A DNA stretch of 34,934 nucleotides from Lachnospiraceae bacterium (GTDB lineage Bacteria > Bacillota > Clostridia > Lachnospirales > Lachnospiraceae), in assembly GCA_017511045.1 (NCBI GenBank), contig JAFWLM010000078.1, forward strand, positions 1-34,934. The letters are read 5' to 3'. Positions within the stretch are counted from its first letter, which is position 1; every line of letters starts with the position of its first letter. The notes under the pieces were generated by a model, which saw only the letters and a list, made by a program, of their open reading frames with translations, ran no database searches and was not told where the DNA came from. Below are positions 16,487-23,347 of this stretch, piece by piece. Made by a program: the position numbers and the translations under genes.

Positions 16487-16789
16487 TTACTTCTTTGACT
16501 TTTTTGTTGTCTTTCCTTTAACAGCTTTCGGCCGGCTCAGTTTTACCGGAGCAAGTTCTTCTGCTCCATTATCTGCCTTAGAAGCAGCCTCTTCTTTTGC
16601 CTCTTCGTAAATATCCCCGGCTTCTTCTTTGATGTTGTTCCAGCCTACAACAACATTGTCCTTGGCTTTCATTCCGGCTGCCATTCCTTTAACAGCAATT
16701 TTTCTTGCAACCTTACTGGTCGCAAAGAGTCCGCCGGCAAAACATCCAACTCCGATCCAAAACTTTCCGCTCTTAAATACTCCTAACAT
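16487..16789 (-). CDS. DUF6110-like small membrane-associated protein
   Basis: 100 residues. One N-terminal hydrophobic stretch (FWIGVGCFAGGLFATSKVA), then an amphipathic acidic helix (NNIKEEAGDIYEEAKEEAASK) and a strongly basic tail ending KTTKKSKK. This resembles the YtxH-like/DUF6110 proteins that accompany P1B ATPase genes in Firmicutes, and here it lies 13 nt before one. Possibly an accessory of the pump. AGGAGG precedes the ATG. Family name by resemblance only. Confidence 0.65.
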   Translation of the reverse strand: MLGVFKSGKFWIGVGCFAGGLFATSKVARKIAVKGMAAGMKAKDNVVVGWNNIKEEAGDIYEEAKEEAASKADNGAEELAPVKLSRPKAVKGKTTKKSKK

Positions 16790-16842
16790 GTTTCAAGTCC
16801 TCCTAAATCTATTATTTCTGAAAACATACTACGCCAACTTCA

Positions 16843-16858
16843 GTTGACCATCGCTAAC
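16843..16858. promoter_or_regulatory. degenerate GTTAGC-type operator before the ATPase operon
   Basis: GTTGAC-CATC-GCTAAC, two mismatches from the GTTAGC-N4-GCTAAC palindrome found four more times nearby. It lies 54 nt upstream of the DUF6110 start. Weakest of the set. Confidence 0.4.
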
Positions 16859-16868
16859 CGAAAGCCCC

Positions 16869-16889
16869 AAAAAAATGCCTTCACAGGCA
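16869..16889 (-). terminator. terminator of the LCM-like methyltransferase gene
   Basis: TGCCT-TCAC-AGGCA (16876-16889); on the minus strand seven T follow. It lies between the methyltransferase stop and the ATPase operon promoter region. Confidence 0.7.
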
Positions 16890-16900
16890 ATCGGGTTTCC

Positions 16901-17749
16901 TTATAGGGAAGTCCCTTCAAACTGAATATTGACGATTTTCATTCCCATCCATTTATCTGCGATTTTAGCCATAAACCGGTGAATCCCTTTTACTTCCGGA
17001 TTCTTCATGTCGTAATAGCCCAGCATATAGTCGCGCACACTCACTTTGATTCGCTCTGACCAGAGAGACAATTCTTTCTCCGGATCATTTGTTCTGAAAT
17101 AGCCCGACGCTTCGTTCATATCCCAGGTTTTAAGGACCAGCTTCATCATCATTTTAAAACCACGCTCATTTACGCAGTCAAAAACCAGCCTGCTTCCCGG
17201 AAATCTGCCTGCCATCGACAGCACCAGCTTTTTAACATCTTCTTTTTTAAAATAATGAATTACGCCCGCTGCATAAAAAATCGCGCCTCCTGAAGCATCG
17301 ATCCTGTCCATCCACTCTAAAGAGTTGATGTCCCCGGGGATATTGGTCTCCCTCTCATCAACCCCGATCAGCTGCTCGCGGGCTTCGATCGTGTCAGGGA
17401 AATCCAGATTATAGATCTTGTTTTCTTTACCTCCGCAGCGCCTCGGATCCTGGTCCAGTCCACACCCAAGACACACGATAGAAGCTTTCGGGTGATCCTT
17501 CAGATAATCATTGATCTCCCACATCATATCCAGCTGACGCATAGCGCCTTCCAACGCTCCGAATTCATATGCCGTGGAATTCGACTTTTTGTCCAATTCA
17601 GAAAAATCGTAATCCAGCCTGTCACAAACTTCGGCAGCTGCCGGGTCATGATACAACGATGCAAACCGAACGCTGCACAGTCTTCTTGCATATAAAGGTA
17701 TGAGCAGTGTTTCCTGAACCGTTCCTTTTTCAATTCGTATCCGTTCCAT
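16901..17749 (-). CDS. class I SAM-dependent methyltransferase, LCM/Tcmp-like
   Basis: 282 residues from the ATG at 17749; an upstream ATG at 17797 is possible, but the family typically begins at the conserved IEKGTVQETLLIPLYAR stretch. SAM motif I reads IVCLGCGLDQDPRR, followed by YNLDFPDTIEAREQLI and AAGVIHYFKKEDV, as in leucine-carboxymethyltransferase-like (PPM/O-methyltransferase) proteins. The substrate is unknown; a small molecule is likely. It is divergent from DUF3793 and preceded by two GTTAGC-type sites, so probably metal-regulated. Confidence 0.8.
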   Translation of the reverse strand: MERIRIEKGTVQETLLIPLYARRLCSVRFASLYHDPAAAEVCDRLDYDFSELDKKSNSTAYEFGALEGAMRQLDMMWEINDYLKDHPKASIVCLGCGLDQDPRRCGGKENKIYNLDFPDTIEAREQLIGVDERETNIPGDINSLEWMDRIDASGGAIFYAAGVIHYFKKEDVKKLVLSMAGRFPGSRLVFDCVNERGFKMMMKLVLKTWDMNEASGYFRTNDPEKELSLWSERIKVSVRDYMLGYYDMKNPEVKGIHRFMAKIADKWMGMKIVNIQFEGTSL

Positions 17750-17826
17750 ATGTAAATGTATTTTCCTTTTCCGCTGTTGTTTAATTGCAGACAGCATCGT
17801 CAGTCACGCAATTTAAAAACCCGTTT

Positions 17827-17842
17827 GTTAGCATTTGCTAAC
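17827..17842. promoter_or_regulatory. GTTAGC-ATTT-GCTAAC operator
   Basis: Perfect 6-bp arms. It lies in the leader of the LCM-like methyltransferase gene, downstream of the promoter at 17896-17924. Confidence 0.7.
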
Positions 17843-17881
17843 CTCGGCTGTAAAAAAGAAAGCTCTTGCGAGCGCCAGGCG

Positions 17882-17924
17882 GTTAGCCGTGGTTAATTAT
17901 ACGGGATTTGACTGTTTTTTTCAA
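17882..17924 (-). promoter_or_regulatory. promoter of the LCM-like methyltransferase with overlapping operator
   Basis: On the minus strand TTGAAA (17924-17919), 17 nt, TATAAT (17901-17896). A degenerate operator, GTTAGC-CGTG-GTTAAT (17882-17897), overlaps the -10. Confidence 0.6.
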
Positions 17925-17946
17925 CTGTATGCGTTTCAATTTTTAA

Positions 17947-17976
17947 TTGACAATCTTCTATACTTTGTGATAAATT
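17947..17976 (+). promoter_or_regulatory. promoter of the DUF3793-flavodoxin operon
   Basis: TTGACA (17947-17952), 18 nt, TAAATT (17971-17976). The start of transcription would fall inside the next operator (17980-17995). Confidence 0.65.
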
Positions 17977-17979
17977 GTG

Positions 17980-17995
17980 GTTAGTGCACGCTAAC
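17980..17995. promoter_or_regulatory. GTTAGT-GCAC-GCTAAC operator
   Basis: One mismatch from the shared palindrome, placed over the expected transcription start of the DUF3793 operon, as expected for repression. Confidence 0.65.
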
Positions 17996-18058
17996 TGCAG
18001 AATGTTTCATAAGCTTTGGGCCTTCCGATATGGTTGAGCCATTTTTTCAGATTACGTA

Positions 18059-18074
18059 GTTAGCGTTGGCTAAC
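18059..18074. promoter_or_regulatory. GTTAGC-GTTG-GCTAAC operator
   Basis: Perfect arms, 22 nt before the DUF3793 ATG and about 80 nt after the first operator of the same promoter. Confidence 0.7.
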
Positions 18075-18095
18075 CGCTATGAAAGGATTAAGTTC

Positions 18096-18650
18096 ATGTC
18101 TGATCAAACAATCATTGAACAATGTGCCCCCACCCTTGCGGGAATCAAGACCGGTAGTCTCTTTTCTGTGAAATTTCCTGATGAAAAGACCGCCGTACAG
18201 GAAATCCGGGAATTAAATAAAAAAATTCGCAGCAAAGGGCTTCGGGCAATTCCAGTCGGTGTGCAGAAAAAGCGTACTTTAATCTATCTTTACAGACCCG
18301 AAGATCTTCGCAGAGACTTTGAAAACCCTGAAGTACTGGCGATTCTAAAAGACAGAGGATACCCCTGTGAAAGCGTTTCGGGCTGCATTGTTCAGCTTGT
18401 CAAACGTCTTGCCGGAGAAAAGGATTTCCCTCATGAAATCGGTCTTTTTCTCGGTTATCCACCTTGTGATGTGCGCGGATTTATCAACAGTCCGAAGGAC
18501 GGAGTAAAGTTTGTCGGTTATTGGAAAGTATACGGTGATCCGAACAGGGCAAGGCAGCTTTTCGCAAAATACAAAAAATGCACACAGACCTTCCGGAAGA
18601 ACCACCGTCTCGGCGTTTCCTTATCGCAGCTAGCAGTCACCAGCATTTAA
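18096..18650 (+). CDS. DUF3793 family protein
   Basis: 184 residues from the ATG at 18096, with GAAAGGA upstream; an earlier TTG at 18066 lies inside an operator and is rejected. The family features are IEQCAPTLAGIKTGSLFSV, GVQKKRTLIYLYRPEDLRRD, FPHEIGLFLGYPPCDVRGFI and the end VKFVGYWKVYGD-x-KKCTQTF. DUF3793 proteins are uncharacterised but commonly accompany flavodoxin and ferrous-iron uptake genes in Clostridia, and a flavodoxin gene follows 62 nt later. Both the neighbour and the two operators point to a role under metal (iron) limitation. Confidence 0.82.
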   Translation: MSDQTIIEQCAPTLAGIKTGSLFSVKFPDEKTAVQEIRELNKKIRSKGLRAIPVGVQKKRTLIYLYRPEDLRRDFENPEVLAILKDRGYPCESVSGCIVQLVKRLAGEKDFPHEIGLFLGYPPCDVRGFINSPKDGVKFVGYWKVYGDPNRARQLFAKYKKCTQTFRKNHRLGVSLSQLAVTSI

Positions 18651-18712
18651 AAGACATTTATTATACATTTGACACTTAAAGTCTCAAATATTATTTACAG
18701 GAGGTTATATCA

Positions 18713-19135
18713 ATGAGTACAGTAGCAGTAGTTTATTGGAGCGGAACAGGAAACACGCAGGCCATGGCTGAGGCCGTTGCCGACGGTGCCAGGGCAAAGG
18801 GTGCGGATGTTTCCATTTTTGAAGCCTATAAATTTGGCCCGGACATGGTTTCCGGCTTTGATGGAATTGCTTTCGGATGCCCGGCTATGGGTTCCGAGGT
18901 ATTGGAAGAAGATGAGTTCGATCCGATGTTCACCTCTGTCGAGGGTTCTCTTTCAGGAAAAAAAGTGGCATTATTCGGCTCGTACGGATGGGGTGATGGA
19001 ACCTGGATGAGAGACTGGGAAGACCGTTGTGCATCTTCCGGCATTTCTCTTTCCGCAGAAAGCGTAATGGCAAATGAAACGCCCGGCGCAGAAGAACTGG
19101 ATGCCTGCAAAGCACTTGGTGCTTCTCTTTGCTAA
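18713..19135 (+). CDS. short-chain flavodoxin
   Basis: 140 residues, typical of clostridial flavodoxins. STVAVVYWSGTGNTQAMAEA holds the FMN phosphate loop (SGTGNT), AFGCPAMGSEVLEEDEFDPMF the 50s loop, and ALFGSYGWGDGTWMRDWEDR the third FMN contact. It replaces ferredoxin as a low-potential electron carrier when iron is short. AGGAGG precedes the ATG. Second gene of the operon behind DUF3793, controlled by the same two palindromes. Confidence 0.93.
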   Translation: MSTVAVVYWSGTGNTQAMAEAVADGARAKGADVSIFEAYKFGPDMVSGFDGIAFGCPAMGSEVLEEDEFDPMFTSVEGSLSGKKVALFGSYGWGDGTWMRDWEDRCASSGISLSAESVMANETPGAEELDACKALGASLC

Positions 19136-19159
19136 TCCAAACAGTATTCAGCATTTAAA

Positions 19160-19192
19160 ACGGGAGGATGATTTCAATCCTCCCGTTGTTAT
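19160..19192 (+). terminator. terminator after the flavodoxin gene
   Basis: ACGGGAGGAT (19160-19169) with ATCCTCCCGT (19177-19186), then TTGTTATT. It sits between convergent genes and is A-rich on its left, so it may work both ways. Confidence 0.75.
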
Positions 19193-19244
19193 TATCTTCA
19201 TACCGCATCAACTAAGTGCATCTCATCCTTTTTCGGACAGTTTT

Positions 19245-20039
19245 TTATTTTTTCCCGACAAGAAGCAAGGATCCGCCCAGGTCCAGCCACACCGCTTCCT
19301 TCCGCTTCATAAACACATCATCCGTCGTATCGATCAGCCTGACGTCCTCATAACCTTCTTGTTTCAACTGGTCAGCAAACGCATTCATGTCACCATATCT
19401 CGCCTTGCTCATCAGATCATGAATTGCGAAGGTTCCTCCCTTTTTCAATACTCTTAAGGTTTCCCGCAGGAGTTCCTGTTTATCCTTGCCCATAATATTG
19501 TGATAGACATAATTGCTTGTTACAGCATCAAAGGCCTCATCCGGGAAAGGAAGTTTAACAGCGTTCCCCTCCTCAAACCGGACATTACTCACACCTTCCG
19601 CTTTTGCGTTTTCTTCACAAAGCTTTTTCGTGAAGACAGCTTTATACGCACCGCTCCAGATATCACAACCAACCATTTCTGCTTTTGGATTCCTTTTTGC
19701 ACAGGCAATTGTCAGTGCACCGCTTCCGCAGCCTACATCCAGACCTGTTCCGCCTTCCGGAATCACAACATAGGAGGCTGTCCCTTCCACGATCGTTCTC
19801 GCCAGCTGCCTCTTTCCGTTGTAATCAAAGGTCTTGTGAAGGACCGTTGTCCAGATTGCAAAGAAAAGGAGCAGCAGAGCTGCAATGCCTAAAACGATTC
19901 CGCAGATCAGCCTTGCCGTTCCATGCAGGATTAAGTCTGTTGCGCCAAATAAAACAAACAGGATCAGTGCAGAAACCGCTCCGCACCAGAATCCTGTCAC
20001 CATTTTTTTCGGTACCCAGTTTTGATAATCCGTTTTCAT
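19245..20039 (-). CDS. membrane-anchored class I SAM-dependent methyltransferase
   Basis: 264 residues. Two N-terminal membrane helices (VTGFWCGAVSALILFVLFG near 14-32 and LICGIVLGIAALLLLFFAIW near 44-63) are followed by a methyltransferase domain: GTGLDVGCGSGALTIA (SAM motif I), FPDEAFDAVTSNYVYHN and LRVLKKGGTFAIHDLM. The acceptor is unknown; the anchor suggests a lipid or membrane-bound substrate. GGAGGAG precedes the ATG. The promoter region carries the longest GTTAGC-type palindrome, so it probably belongs to the same regulon as flavodoxin. Confidence 0.88.
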   Translation of the reverse strand: MKTDYQNWVPKKMVTGFWCGAVSALILFVLFGATDLILHGTARLICGIVLGIAALLLLFFAIWTTVLHKTFDYNGKRQLARTIVEGTASYVVIPEGGTGLDVGCGSGALTIACAKRNPKAEMVGCDIWSGAYKAVFTKKLCEENAKAEGVSNVRFEEGNAVKLPFPDEAFDAVTSNYVYHNIMGKDKQELLRETLRVLKKGGTFAIHDLMSKARYGDMNAFADQLKQEGYEDVRLIDTTDDVFMKRKEAVWLDLGGSLLLVGKK

Positions 20040-20080
20040 TTTTCACTCCTCCAAATAATTTCATCTTATTTTCAGGAATA

Positions 20081-20114
20081 ATTATACACTAATTAGTTAG
20101 CTATTGCTAACTAA
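20081..20114 (-). promoter_or_regulatory. methyltransferase promoter with extended GTTAGC-type operator
   Basis: Arms TTAGTTAGC (20093-20101) and GCTAACTAA (20106-20114), perfect over 9 bp, spacer TATT. The site overlaps a weak -35 of the leftward promoter, whose -10 TATAAT lies at 20086-20081. It could also reach the divergent MFS gene. Confidence 0.7.
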
Positions 20115-20237
20115 TAATGTAAAGAATTACTATTATTCTTTTGTACCGCTTTACAAAACAGGGTCGACTGAGTTTATAGGAATATCTAATGTCAGAAGGA
20201 GATCCCATGTTTTATTATAATAAAAAGGATTTGTAAC

Positions 20238-21566
20238 ATGAAAACAGAATCCCCGAAAAAAAAGCGTTTTATATTTTATGCGGTCATATTAGCAGTATTA
20301 TCCATACTGTGTATGTTTATGCACGCCGGACTTCAGACGGAACACATGAACATTGTACAGACCTTCATCACAGAGGAAGGCGGCGGATGGAGCGCAAATA
20401 TGACAATGCTCCCGCTGACGATCGCAAATCTGATTGCTGTTGTTCTGACTTTTGTCTTCGGAACACTGTTCATACGTGTCGGAGTACGTAAGATCATGAT
20501 CCCGTTCATTGTTCTTGCAGGGCTCGGCTGCGTTGGAATCGCTTTGGCAAACGGTCTGGACTGCTTCGGCGGAGCCACTGCCGGTAATTACCCCTTCTTT
20601 TTTGCTTCTCTGATGGTGGTCCGCTGCAGTGTTCCTGTTTTTCAGATGGGCTGCATGATGCTGATCACAAACTGGTTCATCCGGCTTCGGGGCCGCATGG
20701 TCTCGATCAGCTGCATGGGTGCAACACTCTTCACTGTTGTCGGAACATCCGTCATGCCAAACGTAATCGCAAAGAGCTGGGGCGGCGATTATCGGCCATT
20801 TTACTATGGGGTTGCAGCGCTCTGCGTAATAATGGCGGTCATTTTAGGATTCTGTTTAAAGGATTCCCCGGAAGATGCCGGACTGTTTCCGGATGCGTCG
20901 GATCATGCGCCAATATCAGAAGAAGGCGCTACTACTTCTCTGAAAGTATCCGAAGTCCTTCGTGATCCGATCGCCTGGAAAATGACGCTCGTTCAGATTG
21001 CACCGAATGTTCTTATCTCCGGGATAATGTCATCCATGGCGATCAGCTTCATTTCAAAAGGCGGAACAGAGTTATGGCTTCAGGCAACTGTCTACGTATC
21101 CTTCGGTGCCATTGGAGGAATCGCCTGTGCTCTTCTTTTTGGTGTGTTGATTGATAAGATCGGGGCTTTGAAAACAGAAGCACTTTTCCTCATCTGCATA
21201 TTAATTCCGACCGTGACACTCATGTTTATGCCATCTAAGAAAAACGTTTTGCTTCTTGTCATTTTTGCGGTGGGATTAGCATTCTCGATTGGACCTGCTC
21301 CGGTCACACATCCGTGCGTCGTTTCACATTTATATGGCAGAAAGAAATATCAGTCCGTCAACCGGATCACCATGGCACTTCAAATGATTCCGGGTGCGTT
21401 CAGTGGAATCCTGATGACCGGACTGATTGGAGCGGGCCATGCAAAACTTGCCTATCTGATCCTGATCATCCTTGATGTTATCAGCTTTATCACACTTATG
21501 ACCATGATGAAGATCCCGGATGCGAATGCTGCAGACCGTGATACACTTCATCATAAAGCGGGATGA
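20238..21566 (+). CDS. MFS transporter
   Basis: 442 residues with about 12 hydrophobic helices and a central charged loop near 210-235 (CLKDSPEDAGLFPDASDHAP). The inter-helix-2/3 motif is FGTLFIRVGVRKIM, and the second half has FGVLIDKIGALKTEA. It resembles oxalate/formate-type (OFA-like) MFS proteins in the LKDSPED linker, but the substrate cannot be read. AAAAGGA precedes the ATG. Divergent from the methyltransferase; metal regulation is possible but unproven. Confidence 0.85.
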   Translation: MKTESPKKKRFIFYAVILAVLSILCMFMHAGLQTEHMNIVQTFITEEGGGWSANMTMLPLTIANLIAVVLTFVFGTLFIRVGVRKIMIPFIVLAGLGCVGIALANGLDCFGGATAGNYPFFFASLMVVRCSVPVFQMGCMMLITNWFIRLRGRMVSISCMGATLFTVVGTSVMPNVIAKSWGGDYRPFYYGVAALCVIMAVILGFCLKDSPEDAGLFPDASDHAPISEEGATTSLKVSEVLRDPIAWKMTLVQIAPNVLISGIMSSMAISFISKGGTELWLQATVYVSFGAIGGIACALLFGVLIDKIGALKTEALFLICILIPTVTLMFMPSKKNVLLLVIFAVGLAFSIGPAPVTHPCVVSHLYGRKKYQSVNRITMALQMIPGAFSGILMTGLIGAGHAKLAYLILIILDVISFITLMTMMKIPDANAADRDTLHHKAG

Positions 21567-21637
21567 TCATTTACAAGTCCAGCATAGCATGAACCCTGAC
21601 CGACATCTTCGGGAAGAGTCTTTGGACTTCTTCCGTA

Positions 21638-22807
21638 TTATGCAGGAACGAGCTCAGTACAATATTGGTCGAAATATTCATTTAAATAGGGAATGTTTAC
21701 TTGATACTCTTCAGGAACGTCATATGTGAGTTTATCGATAAACTCATCTCTGACTTTTAATCGTTCCTCTTCTGTCATATCGGACTTTAAATGATTTCCG
21801 TAATACATTTTTGCAATATAATCGTACACCTTGTGGAACGTAGATTCCTTTATTTCATATTCCTTATCATGGTAATCCTGATATTGCAGTTCTATCAGTC
21901 CTATGACTTCAACCGCATCTTCATCGCCATTGTATTCATTTAGTTTTTGTTCAAAGTACGTTAAATTATGTTCCACAAAATCCTGGTAGGTATAGTTATC
22001 CATTTCCGTAACCATTAATTCAACCATATTGCTTTGAAACTGATAAGCGATGTCTTTTTCGTAAGGATCATATGATCTTAAAGTCAATAATGAATTGAGT
22101 GCTTCTCCGATTACTGTTCCATGGCCGGAATAAGACTGAAAACGTGCTTTAACCCTGGTCTCTCCAAGATGAGTATTCAAGCTTCTTATCGGATGTCCCA
22201 TTTCATGCATGATAACCTGATACTCCCACGTTCCCGGAATGTATTCATATTCCTTCACTGTATAAATAACATTTTCGTCCTGTCGATACACAGCAGATGC
22301 GGTACCACTCATCGCCTTTAACTGCATGTCCATTTCTGACAGTTCAACAATTTTCAATGTCTGTAAGTTCATATGCCAGATTCGCAAGTCCAAAGAAGGG
22401 TATTGTCCTCTAAGATTGTTTACAAGTGTCAGATACAGTTTTTTATACGGAAGTGAAATACCGGTATTGGCATTAATATCATCAATAATATCATCATAGG
22501 TAATATCCTCCCGCCGATTCCCGAAGACGCCGTCCAGTTCATCACTGTTATATATTTTGATCAGATTAAATCCATCTGTTCTTGTATCGACTTTAAAATT
22601 TTGTTTTTCCTGATCAATATATTGATATAATTCATCAAGTGCTTTTTGAGCTTTCTCCAGATCGTTTCGATCGTCAGGATTCATACGGACTGTGTTTTCA
22701 GCCGGATATATTTCCTGTTTTTCAAAAGATTTAACCATCGAAGCGACAAAGAGAATAATCCCGAGAATGCTGATAACGATTGATAAAGGAACTATCATTC
22801 TTTTCAT
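21638..22807 (-). CDS. membrane-anchored putative zinc metallopeptidase (HExxH)
   Basis: 389 residues. One N-terminal membrane helix (VPLSIVISILGIILFVASMV, residues 6-25) without a lipobox, so the rest is probably outside the cell. HEMGH at 201-205 is a zinc-binding HExxH, and GEALNS (E236) lies 31 residues later at the spacing of a gluzincin third ligand. The remainder is acidic and Tyr-rich (YDDIIDDINANTG, EYNGDEDAVEVIGLIELQYQDYHDKEYEIKE). I recognise no named family. AGGAGG precedes the ATG. Single gene, convergent with the MFS gene. Confidence 0.7.
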   Translation of the reverse strand: MKRMIVPLSIVISILGIILFVASMVKSFEKQEIYPAENTVRMNPDDRNDLEKAQKALDELYQYIDQEKQNFKVDTRTDGFNLIKIYNSDELDGVFGNRREDITYDDIIDDINANTGISLPYKKLYLTLVNNLRGQYPSLDLRIWHMNLQTLKIVELSEMDMQLKAMSGTASAVYRQDENVIYTVKEYEYIPGTWEYQVIMHEMGHPIRSLNTHLGETRVKARFQSYSGHGTVIGEALNSLLTLRSYDPYEKDIAYQFQSNMVELMVTEMDNYTYQDFVEHNLTYFEQKLNEYNGDEDAVEVIGLIELQYQDYHDKEYEIKESTFHKVYDYIAKMYYGNHLKSDMTEEERLKVRDEFIDKLTYDVPEEYQVNIPYLNEYFDQYCTELVPA

Positions 22808-22934
22808 CTTTGTTTCCTCCTTTTATTTACTGTAAGCAGAATAACATACTGCATTTGTTCTTTTGTTTTTCTGACATACATGGTTCTGAGGAAAGGTGCT
22901 TTAGATGTAATGGAAGATCGAGTTAATACTGAAA

Positions 22935-22955
22935 AAGCGAGCTTTCTGCTCGCTT
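22935..22955. terminator. hairpin AAGCGAGC/GCTCGCTT
   Basis: Perfect 8-bp stem with loop TTTCT. On the minus strand TTT follows. It lies behind the tRNA terminator and may be a second stop for the same leftward transcript. Confidence 0.5.
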
Positions 22956-22992
22956 AACAATAAAAGCGGCAAGACTTTCGCCTTGCCGCTTT
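22956..22992 (-). terminator. terminator of the former tRNA-Phe transcript
   Basis: AAAGCGGCAAG (22963-22973) with CTTGCCGCTTT (22982-22992); on the minus strand TTTTATTGTT follows. It starts 16 nt after the 3' end of the tRNA fragment, which is where a tRNA terminator belongs. Confidence 0.75.
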
Positions 22993-23007
22993 GCTCATTT
23001 CGTCAAA

Positions 23008-23049
23008 TGCCCAGGACCGGAATCGAACCAGTGACACGCGGATTTTCAG
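23008..23049 (-). tRNA. 3' fragment of a tRNA-Phe gene (attR-like scar)
   Basis: On the minus strand the 42 nt run from the anticodon loop CTGAAAA (anticodon GAA) through the 3' anticodon stem TCCGC, variable loop GTGTC, T-arm ACTGG-TTCGATT-CCGGT and acceptor strand CCTGGGC to discriminator A; no CCA is encoded. Upstream of the loop the sequence no longer matches a tRNA (GTCCG where GCGGA is needed), and no 5' half is present. This is not a functional tRNA. A break in the anticodon loop is the classic result of tyrosine-integrase insertion. Confidence 0.85.
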
Positions 23050-23198
23050 CGGACAGAACATACGTTCGTGCCGGTTTATAGTGTGTTTTATTGTCACCTT
23101 TGAACAGTTTTTCTGTTTGTCATTTGAACAATATAAACAAAAAAATGACGTTTTAACACGCAGTAAAACAGGGTAAAAAGGAAAAAGGCATCAAAACT

Positions 23199-23239
23199 GT
23201 TAGACAACTGTTAGACGCAGGAGGCCAATTTTGTTAGAC
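23199..23239. repeat. three GTTAGAC direct repeats near the att-like scar
   Basis: GTTAGAC at 23199-23205, 23210-23216 and 23233-23239, spaced 11 and 23 bp (about one and two helical turns). They may be integrase arm-type or excisionase sites. No gene is visible in 23054-23298. Confidence 0.45.
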
Positions 23240-23293
23240 GCTTTAATGTAGTCAATCGCATGTTAAAAAATCATAACCACGTCATCTGCCAGA

Positions 23294-23319
23294 AAGGAAC
23301 AGCCTCGAACATGAGACTG
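23294..23319 (-). terminator. possible terminator of the DAPG-hydrolase-family gene
   Basis: On the minus strand CAGTCTC-ATGTTC-GAGGCTG (23319-23300, one G-U pair), then TTCCTTTCT. Weak T-run. Confidence 0.45.
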
Positions 23320-23347
23320 CCCTCCCCTCTATCAATTGGTTTAATCT

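Noticed and set aside
23054-23347. Decayed integrase gene next to the tRNA scar
   Set aside because: A 19-codon minus frame with an integrase-like look (AIDYIKASNKIG) is present but too short, with stops on both sides and no catalytic residues.
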